Shown piece after piece: positions 1 through 7,431 of a DNA stretch of 55,508 bases (positions are counted from its first letter, which is position 1; each line of letters begins with the position of its first letter). Made by a program: the position numbers and the translations under genes. The stretch is from an uncultured Pelagibacteraceae bacterium (GTDB lineage Bacteria; Pseudomonadota; Alphaproteobacteria; Pelagibacterales; Pelagibacteraceae). Below the pieces are notes generated by a model that was not told the DNA's origin, searched no databases, and saw only the letters and a program-made list of their open reading frames with translations. Where the stretch lies: NCBI GenBank assembly GCA_902567045.1, contig CACFLJ010000010.1, positions 1-55,508 of the forward strand. The letters run 5' to 3'.

Positions 1-430
1 AAAAAAATTTTCTTATAACTTATCAGAAATAGTTATATCAAAAGACATCAGCGTATCTTTTAATAAAAAATTATTAGAAATTAATAAAAGTATAGAAAAA
101 ATAGGTTTTGAAAATACTGCAACAATTTATAGTATTTCAAGTTCATCAAAAAATGGTGGATTGATTGGATGGATTAATGAAATTCAAATCTCAAAAAAAA
201 TTAATGAAAAAATTAGACAATTAGAAGTAAACCAAATTACTGAACCTATAGAAATTCAGAATGGATATATTCTGATAAAAGTAAATAATAAAAAGCAAAT
301 TCAACAAGATATTAATATCGATAATGAGTTGGATAAACTAATCAATAAGGAAATGAACAGTCAATTAAGTAATTTTTCGACAATTTTTTATAAAAAATTG
401 AAAAAAAATATAGAAATAAATGAGTATTAA
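1..430 (+). CDS. surA: SurA-type periplasmic peptidyl-prolyl isomerase/chaperone, C-terminal part
   Basis: Partial gene entering from the left edge; the reading frame is open from base 2 and ends with TAA at 428-430. About 142 residues are visible. The stretch GGLIGWINEIQIS followed by 'ITEPIEIQNGYILIKV' matches the end of a parvulin (rotamase) domain as found in SurA, which folds outer-membrane proteins in the periplasm. The signal peptide and N-terminal chaperone domain lie outside the window. It overlaps pdxA by 11 bp, and surA-pdxA-rsmA is a conserved proteobacterial order, which supports SurA over PpiC/PpiD. An internal TTG at 161 is not a real start because conserved domain sequence continues upstream of it. 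Confidence 0.85.
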   Translation, partial: KKFSYNLSEIVISKDISVSFNKKLLEINKSIEKIGFENTATIYSISSSSKNGGLIGWINEIQISKKINEKIRQLEVNQITEPIEIQNGYILIKVNNKKQIQQDINIDNELDKLINKEMNSQLSNFSTIFYKKLKKNIEINEY

Positions 431-1385
431 AAAAATTTTAATTATATTAGGAGAGCCAAACTCAACATTTTCTGAAATTTTATTGAAATATTTTAATTCA
501 AAAAATTTTAAAAATACAAGTAGTAAAATAATTTTAATTGGAAGTTTTGACTTATTAAGTGAACAAATAAAGTTTCTAAAATATAAAAATAGATTGAATA
601 AAATCTTGGATGTAAATCACGCCTTAAAAAAAAAAATTAATATATTAAATGTTAATTATAAATTTAATAAAGCATTTTCAAATATTTCAGATAAATCAAA
701 TAAATACATAGAAGATTGTTTTGATTTAGGTTTAAAAATTATAAAAAAAAATAAATCAATAGTATTAATAAATGGACCAATATCTAAAGAGAATTTTTTA
801 AAAAAGAAGTTTCCAGGAATTACAGAATATGTTGCAAAAAAAACAAATTCTAAAGATCCTGTCATGTTAATTTACAATGAGAAACTTGCTGTCTCTCCTT
901 TATCCACTCACATACCAATAAATAGAGTTTCAAAATTTGTTAAAAAGACAAGAATTATAAATAACGTTATTAAGATTAATAATTTTTACAAATCAAAAAT
1001 AGGCAAAAAACCAAAAATAGCTATGCTTGGTTTAAATCCTCATTGTGAAAGTATTAACAAGATTAGTGAGGAAAAAAATGAAATCATACCTGCTGTAAAA
1101 TATTTGTTTAAGAATAAAATTAATATTTCAGGTCCGATAGCTGCTGATACCTTTTTTTTAGATAAAAATATTAGGAAATTTGATGTAGTGATTGGAATGT
1201 ATCATGATCAAGTACTGACACCAGTAAAAACATTATTTAAATTTAATGCAATTAATATAACAATTGGTTTACCTTTCATTAAAATAACACCTGATCATGG
1301 TCCAAACTTTGAAATGATTGGAAAGAATAAATCTGATCCTTCATCAATTTTTTATGCTTTAGATTTTATCAACAAAATTAAATGA
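420..1385 (+). CDS. pdxA: 4-hydroxythreonine-4-phosphate dehydrogenase
   Basis: PdxA oxidises 4-phosphohydroxy-L-threonine with NAD in pyridoxal-phosphate (vitamin B6) synthesis in the cytoplasm. The 321-residue length fits the family (about 330). Family signatures are INGPISKENF near residue 120, the three metal-ligand histidines in LSTHIPI, MYHDQV and TPDHGP, and the phosphate-binding GLNPHCES. The ATG lies inside the end of surA (11-bp overlap), and the gene overlaps rsmA by 4 bp, so the three genes probably form one transcript. Very Lys/Asn/Ile-rich even for this genome. Confidence 0.95.
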   Translation: MSIKKILIILGEPNSTFSEILLKYFNSKNFKNTSSKIILIGSFDLLSEQIKFLKYKNRLNKILDVNHALKKKINILNVNYKFNKAFSNISDKSNKYIEDCFDLGLKIIKKNKSIVLINGPISKENFLKKKFPGITEYVAKKTNSKDPVMLIYNEKLAVSPLSTHIPINRVSKFVKKTRIINNVIKINNFYKSKIGKKPKIAMLGLNPHCESINKISEEKNEIIPAVKYLFKNKINISGPIAADTFFLDKNIRKFDVVIGMYHDQVLTPVKTLFKFNAINITIGLPFIKITPDHGPNFEMIGKNKSDPSSIFYALDFINKIK

Positions 1386-2170
1386 CTTTTGTTGCAAAGA
1401 AAAGCTTGGGTCAAAATTTTCTCAATGATAACAAAGTAATAAAAATTATTGCTGACCTAGGAAAGATTGATCGTGATGATTTTATTTTAGAAGTTGGGGC
1501 TGGCACTGGAAATCTCACAGAAATAATTTTAGAACAATCACCAAAAAAACTTTACGTAATAGAAAAAGATCAAAGATTAGCTTCGTATTTAAACGAAAAA
1601 TTTGGAGACAAAATAAATATATTTAACGAAGATATGATGAAGTTTGAATACGAGAGATATTATAAAGATAAACTAATTATATTTGGAAATCTCCCATACA
1701 ATATTTCAACTCAAATATTGGCTAAATGGATAAGAGTTAAAAATTTAGATAGTTTCTGTAAAAAATTCATACTTATGTTCCAAAAGGAAGTTGCAGACAG
1801 AATAATAGCTGAAACGAATACTAAAAACTATGGAAGACTATCAATATTATCCAACTGGAAAATGAAAATTACTAAGATTATAGACATAGATCCTGGGAGT
1901 TTTAAGCCAGCTCCAAAAGTAAAGAGCACATTATTGGTTTTCACTCCTAAAAAAAGTTATTATAAATTAAAAGATATGAAAAACTTAGAACATGTCACTA
2001 ATATTTTTTTTAGTCAAAGACGTAAAATGATTAAAAAACCTTTGAAATTTTTATTTAAAAACTACGAAGAAATTTCAAATGAGTTAAGTTTAGACCTCAC
2101 TCTGAGACCTCAAAACCTAAATAATCTTACCTATTATAAAATTTGTGAAATGTATGAAGCTTTAATTTAA
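1382..2170 (+). CDS. rsmA: 16S rRNA dimethyladenosine transferase (KsgA)
   Basis: RsmA/KsgA dimethylates the two adjacent adenines of helix 45 near the 3' end of 16S rRNA using S-adenosylmethionine, a late check in 30S assembly. Visible motifs are KKSLGQNFLND at the N terminus, the SAM-binding EVGAGTGNLTE (residues about 37-47), the catalytic NLPYN and the C-terminal SFKPAPKVKSTLL. At 262 residues it is the normal length. The ATG overlaps the pdxA stop (ATGA). The 3' end overlaps the convergent gmk gene by 9 bp, so the two transcripts must be complementary at their ends. Confidence 0.96.
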   Translation: MTFVAKKSLGQNFLNDNKVIKIIADLGKIDRDDFILEVGAGTGNLTEIILEQSPKKLYVIEKDQRLASYLNEKFGDKINIFNEDMMKFEYERYYKDKLIIFGNLPYNISTQILAKWIRVKNLDSFCKKFILMFQKEVADRIIAETNTKNYGRLSILSNWKMKITKIIDIDPGSFKPAPKVKSTLLVFTPKKSYYKLKDMKNLEHVTNIFFSQRRKMIKKPLKFLFKNYEEISNELSLDLTLRPQNLNNLTYYKICEMYEALI

Positions 2171-2797
2171 TAATTTTTTTATATGATTTTTTATAGGTCG
2201 CATATTATATTTTAATTTTTTTTTATTCTTTGATTGGTTTGCTATAAAACTTATTATTTGTTTATAACATTTTTCAATTTTATCATTGATTACTGTATAA
2301 TCATAATCTTTCCAATGAGTGATATCTGTCTTAAATTGTTTCATCCGCTCACTTGCAATTCGTTGATCTTTTTTATCTCTTTTTAATAATCTGTTAAATA
2401 ATTCTTCTTTAGATGGTGGAAGAATAAAAATAGTTATTATTTTATATTTTAATTTAATATTTTTAATCTGCTGAGTTCCCTGCCAGTCTATATCAAAAAT
2501 AACATTTTCACTTTTTTCAAGTTTCTCCACGACATTTTCTTTTAGGGAGCCATAATAATTTTTAAAAACTTTAGCATGTTCTAAAAATTTTTTTTGTTTT
2601 ATGAGTTTTTTAAATTCTTTATCTTTAACAAAGAAATAATGTTTCCCATCTTTCTCATTAATTCTTGGTTTTCTAGTGGTATGTGAAATAGATATCTTGA
2701 AATTGTTTCTTGAAGAAATTTTCTTTACTAGCGTTGTTTTACCTGCGCCTGAAGGAGATGATAATATGACGATTATCCCTGCTTTTCTCTCGGCCAT
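2162..2797 (-). CDS. gmk: Guanylate kinase
   Basis: Phosphorylates GMP to GDP with ATP in purine nucleotide metabolism. The P-loop SSPSGAGKTT is near residue 12. The GMP-binding region SHTTRKPRINEKDGKHYFF and the later IFDIDWQGTQQIK follow in the expected order. At 211 residues it is of family length with a slightly long Lys-rich tail. The start ATG at 2797-2795 lies 12 bp from the acpP stop, so it can be read as the last gene of a leftward fabD-fabG-acpP-gmk unit. A PhnN-type ribose bisphosphokinase of the same fold occurs later at 26311-26847; this copy has the true guanylate-kinase GMP-binding motifs. Confidence 0.95.
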   Translation of the reverse strand: MAERKAGIIVILSSPSGAGKTTLVKKISSRNNFKISISHTTRKPRINEKDGKHYFFVKDKEFKKLIKQKKFLEHAKVFKNYYGSLKENVVEKLEKSENVIFDIDWQGTQQIKNIKLKYKIITIFILPPSKEELFNRLLKRDKKDQRIASERMKQFKTDITHWKDYDYTVINDKIEKCYKQIISFIANQSKNKKKLKYNMRPIKNHIKKLLN

Positions 2798-2809
2798 TTA
2801 TGTAAAAAA

Positions 2810-3049
2810 TTAGTTAGCTTTGTTCTCTATAAATTTTACTGCATCTCCAACAGTTAAAATTTTTTCAGCATCACTATCAGATATTTCAGATCCAAACTCT
2901 TCTTCGAACGCCATCACTAATTCGACTGTATCTAAACTATCTGCACCAAGATCATCAATGAAACTTGAATCTTCGTTAACCTTTGCCTCATCTATACCTA
3001 GATGATCAGCCACTATTTTTTTTACTTTACTTGAAATATCATCTGACAT
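2810..3049 (-). CDS. acpP: Acyl carrier protein
   Basis: Small acidic cytoplasmic carrier (79 residues) that holds growing fatty-acyl chains on a 4'-phosphopantetheine arm. The attachment motif [19 protein letters not shown] places the modified serine at residue 38. It sits downstream of fabD and fabG in the usual fab order. It is more conserved and less Lys/Asn-biased than neighbouring genes, as expected for a highly expressed protein. Confidence 0.98.
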   Translation of the reverse strand: MSDDISSKVKKIVADHLGIDEAKVNEDSSFIDDLGADSLDTVELVMAFEEEFGSEISDSDAEKILTVGDAVKFIENKAN

Positions 3050-3094
3050 TTTGTTCCTTTAGTTATTTTGTTAATAAATATTTTATAAACTTTG

Positions 3095-3832
3095 TCAACT
3101 AAAATACATGCCCCCATTAACATGTATAGTTTCGCCAGTTATATAATCTGCAAGATTAGAACTTAAAAATATAACTGTATTTGCCACATCCTCTGGTTTG
3201 CCAAATTTATTGAGTGATATCCTTGATTTTAGCAACTCTGTATGGTCTTCGCTTATTTTATTTGTCATTTCAGACAATATAAAACCTGGAGATACAGAAT
3301 TTATTGTTATATTTTTTTTACCATATTCCAAAGCTAAACTCTTAGACATTGCAATAATACCTGCTTTTGAGGCTGCATAATTTGCTTGGCCAATATTTCC
3401 TGAGTGACCAACAACTGAGGTAATATTTATTATTTTTCCAGCTTTAGACTTTATCATTTTTCTAATTACATTTTTGCTTATCAAAAATGTTGAGGTTAAA
3501 TTAATATCAATAACTCTTTTCCATTCTTCTTCTTTCATTTTTATTGATAAATTATCATGAGTAATTCCCGCGTTATTTATTAAAACATCAATTCTATTTG
3601 ATAGAATTGAACTACAATCCTCAACAAATTTATCTATATTTTTATGATCAGATATATCAAACTTCAACACATTTAAATTTTTGTATTTCTCTTGAATTAA
3701 TTTCAATTTTTCCTCATTTGTACCTGTCGCTAAGACTTTAGATCCTGCAGAAATAAGTTTGTCTAGAATAGAATTGCCAATAACACCAGTGGCACCTGTC
3801 AAAATTATATTTAAATTTTTTAAATCAATCAT
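3095..3832 (-). CDS. fabG: 3-oxoacyl-[acyl-carrier-protein] reductase
   Basis: NADPH-dependent reduction of 3-oxoacyl-ACP in type II fatty acid synthesis. It is a classical short-chain dehydrogenase of 245 residues. TGATGVIG at residue 13 is the cofactor loop, NNAGITHDNL is the NNAG motif, and ITSVVGHSG with NYAASKAG gives the catalytic Ser-Tyr-Lys. The C-terminal GETIHVNGGMYF is typical of FabG. It overlaps fabD by 4 bp (ATGA) and precedes acpP, which distinguishes it from the catabolic SDRs at 49602 and 52616. Confidence 0.96.
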   Translation of the reverse strand: MIDLKNLNIILTGATGVIGNSILDKLISAGSKVLATGTNEEKLKLIQEKYKNLNVLKFDISDHKNIDKFVEDCSSILSNRIDVLINNAGITHDNLSIKMKEEEWKRVIDINLTSTFLISKNVIRKMIKSKAGKIINITSVVGHSGNIGQANYAASKAGIIAMSKSLALEYGKKNITINSVSPGFILSEMTNKISEDHTELLKSRISLNKFGKPEDVANTVIFLSSNLADYITGETIHVNGGMYFS

Positions 3833-4758
3833 AAAGTATCAAGGTTGTTAAGATCTTCAATATTGTTTACTTGAAATAATTCAATATTTCTATCAATTCT
3901 TTTTACAAGTCCTGATAGAACTTTTCCAGGGCCAATTTCAATAAATTTTTTATTACCTTGATTTATAATGTTTATAATACTTTCTCGCCATCTAACTGGC
4001 TTTTCTATTTGTTCAATTAAAAGATTTTTAATATTTTCCGGGTTATCAGAGGGTTGAGCTGTAACGTTAGAAACAATCTTATTATTTGGTGCCAAAAATT
4101 TAATTTCTTTAAGCTTGCTGTTCATAATTTGAGTAGCTGGACTCATCAACATACAATGAAAAGGAGCTGAAACAGGTAATTTAATATTTTTTATATTCAA
4201 TTTTTTTAATTCAGTCATGAATTCATTTAGATCATCAATTTTTCCACTTATTACAACTTGTCCATTGGTATTATCGTTAGCTAAAAAACAATTAAATTTA
4301 TTTCTATTATTTTCAATAATTTTCTCAATATCATTTATATCTTCGCCTAAAACAGCAACCATACCTCCTTCATTTTTGGGTACAGCATTTTGCATTGCAT
4401 TACCTCTTATTTTTAAAAGTTTTATTGTATCCTTAAAATTTATTACATTAGAGCAAGCTAAAGCTGAATATTCTCCTAAAGAGTGTCCTGCAAAAAAACT
4501 TGCTTTACTAATGTCAAATGAAGTTTCATTTTTAATTGCTTCAAAAATTGCATAACTTACTAGAAAGATTGCAGGTTGAGTATTCTCAGTTTCATTTAAT
4601 AATTCTTTTGGTCCTTCAAAAATTAATTTACTAATTGACATGTTAAGCACATCGTCAGCTTCATTGAAAAGGTCTTTTATGTATTGAAAATTGTCATATA
4701 AATCTTTAGCCATCCCCACTGATTGAGAACCTTGTCCGGGAAATAAAACGGAAAACAT
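3829..4758 (-). CDS. fabD: Malonyl-CoA:ACP transacylase
   Basis: Transfers malonyl from CoA to ACP to supply fatty acid elongation. The N-terminal FPGQGSQSVGMAKDL and the nucleophile elbow GHSLGEYSAL (Ser93) are diagnostic. The second catalytic residue is the His in VSAPFHCMLM. At 309 residues it is of family length. It is the first gene of the leftward fab operon, and its promoter must lie in the 84-bp divergent gap it shares with rpsF. Confidence 0.96.
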   Translation of the reverse strand: MFSVLFPGQGSQSVGMAKDLYDNFQYIKDLFNEADDVLNMSISKLIFEGPKELLNETENTQPAIFLVSYAIFEAIKNETSFDISKASFFAGHSLGEYSALACSNVINFKDTIKLLKIRGNAMQNAVPKNEGGMVAVLGEDINDIEKIIENNRNKFNCFLANDNTNGQVVISGKIDDLNEFMTELKKLNIKNIKLPVSAPFHCMLMSPATQIMNSKLKEIKFLAPNNKIVSNVTAQPSDNPENIKNLLIEQIEKPVRWRESIINIINQGNKKFIEIGPGKVLSGLVKRIDRNIELFQVNNIEDLNNLDTL

Positions 4759-4805
4759 AGAAAATATAAGTAAAAACCTTATTTTTTGTATTGTAATTAA
4801 AAAAT

Positions 4806-4811
4806 TATAAT
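4806..4811 (+). promoter_or_regulatory. Probable -10 box for the rpsF operon
   Basis: A perfect TATAAT lies 31 bp before the rpsF ATG in the divergent fabD/rpsF gap. A T-rich but poor -35 candidate lies 16-18 bp upstream. It is embedded in ATTATAAT, which also reads as TATAAT on the other strand, so it could serve fabD as well. Background AT content is very high, which limits confidence. Confidence 0.4.
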
Positions 4812-4842
4812 AGTATATCCTCTCTTTTTTAAAAGAATAATT

Positions 4843-5187
4843 ATGAACTTATACGAACATACAATAATAACAAGACAAGACATTAGCCCTTCTCAACTTA
4901 AACAAATCGAGGAGAAGTATTCCAAAATTATAGAGAAAAATAAAGGAGATATAGTAAAGCTTGAAAATTGGGGTTTAATGAATCTCTCATACATTATTAA
5001 GAAAAATAAAAAAGGAAACTATATTCACTTTAAAATCAAAGGAGATGGAAAAATTGTTTCCGAGCTAGAGAAGAATGAAAAAATTGACAAAAATTTGTTA
5101 AGACATTTAACAGTTAAGGTCAAAAAGTTTGATTTAGATACAGATTATTTCAAAAAAAATGATGAAAAAGATTTTTCAAGCAAATAG
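4843..5187 (+). CDS. rpsF: 30S ribosomal protein S6
   Basis: Ribosomal protein S6, 114 residues. It begins MNLYEHTIITRQDIS and carries LENWGLMNLSYIIKKNKKGNY, the S6 fold core that binds S18 on the platform of the 30S subunit. It is first in the conserved rpsF-rpsR-rplI set. The 6-bp gap to rpsR and 1-bp gap between rpsR and rplI imply cotranscription. No single-stranded-DNA-binding or priB gene sits between S6 and S18, unlike in many other bacteria. Confidence 0.96.
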   Translation: MNLYEHTIITRQDISPSQLKQIEEKYSKIIEKNKGDIVKLENWGLMNLSYIIKKNKKGNYIHFKIKGDGKIVSELEKNEKIDKNLLRHLTVKVKKFDLDTDYFKKNDEKDFSSK

Positions 5188-5193
5188 ATAATT

Positions 5194-5463
5194 ATGAAAA
5201 AAAGAAATAATAAAAAAAAAACTAAACAAAGTAACTTCGCAAAATTAAGTATATTTCAAAATCAAAAATATAAATTTAAAAAAAAATGTCCTCTTTCTGG
5301 AAAAGGAGCTCCAATAGTTGATTATAAAAATTTAAAATTGTTGAAAAGGTATATATCTGAGAATGGTAAAATCTTGCCTTCAAGAATAACTTCGGTAAGT
5401 TTAAAAAAGCAAAGAGAATTATCTCTATCGATTAAAAGAGCCAGAAATCTAGCACTATTATAA
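5194..5463 (+). CDS. rpsR: 30S ribosomal protein S18
   Basis: S18 pairs with S6 on the small subunit. 89 residues with a long basic N-terminal tail, then the diagnostic [49 protein letters not shown] region (only part needed for recognition: [10 protein letters not shown] and [10 protein letters not shown]). The tail includes one Cys (KKKCPLSG), in the position where some S18 proteins bind zinc, but too few Cys are present here for a zinc site. Confidence 0.96.
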   Translation: MKKRNNKKKTKQSNFAKLSIFQNQKYKFKKKCPLSGKGAPIVDYKNLKLLKRYISENGKILPSRITSVSLKKQRELSLSIKRARNLALL

Positions 5464-5464
5464 A

Positions 5465-5923
5465 ATGAAAGTTATTCTATTAGAAAATGTAAGAAAAGTT
5501 GGGTCAATTGGAGAAATAATTGATGTTAAAAGAGGCTTTGCTAGAAATTATCTTATATCAAAAAAAAAAGCTCTTTTTGCATCTCCTCAGAATATAAAAG
5601 AAGTAGAAAAAATTAAGCAAGATCTAAGCAAAAAAGATGAAGAAAGAAAAAAAGAGGCGAAAGTAATAAATGAAAAAATTAAAAATAAGCAATATGAAAT
5701 AAAGAAACTGAGTACAGAAAATAAAGAGCTCTATGGATCTATAAAACCAACAGAAATTTCTAAAATTTTGGAAGAAAAAGAACAAGTTAAAGTAAACCCA
5801 TCATTAATTCAACCTTCTAAAGAAATCAAATCACTCGGTGATTTCGACGTATTAATTAACTTACACCCAGAAGTTCAAACACAGATTGTAATTAAAGCTG
5901 TTGCTCAAGAAGAAGCAAAGTAA
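5465..5923 (+). CDS. rplI: 50S ribosomal protein L9
   Basis: L9 binds domain V of 23S rRNA at the base of the L1 stalk. 152 residues. The N-terminal domain starts MKVILLENVRKVGSIGEIIDVKRGFARNYL, with the L9 signature around GFARNYLI, followed by the long connecting helix (rich in Lys and Glu, residues about 40-75) and the C-terminal domain ending in HPEVQTQIVIKAVAQE. It starts 1 bp after the rpsR stop. A 67-bp gap separates it from dnaB. Confidence 0.96.
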   Translation: MKVILLENVRKVGSIGEIIDVKRGFARNYLISKKKALFASPQNIKEVEKIKQDLSKKDEERKKEAKVINEKIKNKQYEIKKLSTENKELYGSIKPTEISKILEEKEQVKVNPSLIQPSKEIKSLGDFDVLINLHPEVQTQIVIKAVAQEEAK

Positions 5924-5990
5924 TTATACATAATTTTCCCCAATACAATTAAGAAATTGAATATTATTTTATAGGATATAAGTTTAGCTT

Positions 5991-7406
5991 ATGTCTCAAC
6001 CGTTTAATTTAGTTAAAAATAAAATTGAAGAACTTCCTAATAATATTGAGGCTGAACAATCAGTTATTGGGTCAATATTGCTTGCTAATGAAACCTATGA
6101 TGAAATTAGTTTATTAATTAAGAGTGAAAATTTCTATGATCCTATGCACCAAAAAATATTCGGTGCTATAGATAAGTTAATTTCTAAAGGAATGCTGGCA
6201 AACCCTATTACTTTAAAAAATTATTTTGAAAACGAAAAAGACGAGTTAAATATTCCTGAATACCTCGTAAAAATTACAAAGTTTTCAACATCCTCAAGAC
6301 AAAGTATTGAATACTCAAAATTAATTTATGATTTATATGTAAAGAGAGAACTTATTAAAATTTCTGATAACATAATTGATTCAGCCAAACTCAATGATTT
6401 GAACAACGACGGCAAACAAATAATTGAAAGTTTTGAAAAATCTTTATTTGATTTAGCCGAAGGTGGCTCTTTCAGTTCTTCCCTCATTAAATTTGACGAG
6501 GCAATGAAACAAACTATTGAAATGGCTTCAAACGCCTATAAAAATGAAGAAGGAATTGTAGGAGTGCCATCTGGACTGAGAGATTTAGACGACAGACTAG
6601 GTGGTATGCATAAGTCAGATTTAATAATTATTGCAGGTAGACCTTCAATGGGTAAAACAGCTCTTGCAACAAATATTGCTTTCCATGCTGCAAAAAATAT
6701 TCAAGATAAAGGAGAAAAATCTTGTATTGCCTTTTTTTCATTAGAAATGTCCTCAGAACAATTGTCTACAAGAATTCTAGCTGAGCAATCAAGAATCAAG
6801 TCTAATGATATTAGACGAGGAAAAATAACTGAAGAACAATTTGATAAATTTATTGAAACTTCAAAAAATATTGCAGAACTTCCTTTGTATATTGATGAGA
6901 CGCCAGCTATATCTATTGCTGCACTGAGTAACAGAGCGAGAAGAATTAAAAGAATTCATGGTCTTGATATGATAGTGATAGATTATATTCAATTAATGAA
7001 AGGATCAAACTTTAAGGATGGGCGAGTTCAGGAGATTTCTGAAATAACACAGGGACTTAAAGCCTTAGCTAAAGAATTATCTGTTCCTGTATTAGCGCTT
7101 TCCCAATTATCTAGAGCAGTTGAGCAAAGAGATGATAAAAAACCTCTACTTTCAGATCTAAGAGAATCGGGATCAATAGAGCAAGATGCAGATGTTGTGA
7201 TGTTTGTGTTTAGAGAGTCCTATTATTTAAAAAATAAAGAACCAAGACCTGCAACAGTTGAGCATGCAGAATGGCAAGCAAAAATGAACGAAATTTCACA
7301 TTTAGCTGAACTTCTTATACTTAAACAAAGACATGGTCCTACTGGCACTATAATGCTTGAATTTGAGGAAATGTTTACAAAATTTAAAGATATTCAAAAT
7401 AATTAA
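5991..7406 (+). CDS. dnaB: Replicative DNA helicase
   Basis: Hexameric 5'-3' helicase that unwinds DNA at the replication fork. 471 residues. The N-terminal domain begins with NIEAEQSVIGSILLANETYD. The RecA-like C-terminal half has Walker A GRPSMGKTALA (about residue 217), the FFSLEMSSEQL segment, Walker B MIVIDYIQLM and the RDLRESGSIEQDADVV-like switch (here SDLRESGSIEQDADVVMF). Its place after rpsF-rpsR-rplI is common in bacteria. No intein or frameshift is seen. Confidence 0.96.
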   Translation: MSQPFNLVKNKIEELPNNIEAEQSVIGSILLANETYDEISLLIKSENFYDPMHQKIFGAIDKLISKGMLANPITLKNYFENEKDELNIPEYLVKITKFSTSSRQSIEYSKLIYDLYVKRELIKISDNIIDSAKLNDLNNDGKQIIESFEKSLFDLAEGGSFSSSLIKFDEAMKQTIEMASNAYKNEEGIVGVPSGLRDLDDRLGGMHKSDLIIIAGRPSMGKTALATNIAFHAAKNIQDKGEKSCIAFFSLEMSSEQLSTRILAEQSRIKSNDIRRGKITEEQFDKFIETSKNIAELPLYIDETPAISIAALSNRARRIKRIHGLDMIVIDYIQLMKGSNFKDGRVQEISEITQGLKALAKELSVPVLALSQLSRAVEQRDDKKPLLSDLRESGSIEQDADVVMFVFRESYYLKNKEPRPATVEHAEWQAKMNEISHLAELLILKQRHGPTGTIMLEFEEMFTKFKDIQNN

Positions 7407-7431
7407 TATAAATTATAAAAGCTAATATTGA

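Noticed and set aside
4217..4555. Open frame of 112 codons on the plus strand
   Set aside because: Antisense to fabD, whose motifs are unambiguous.
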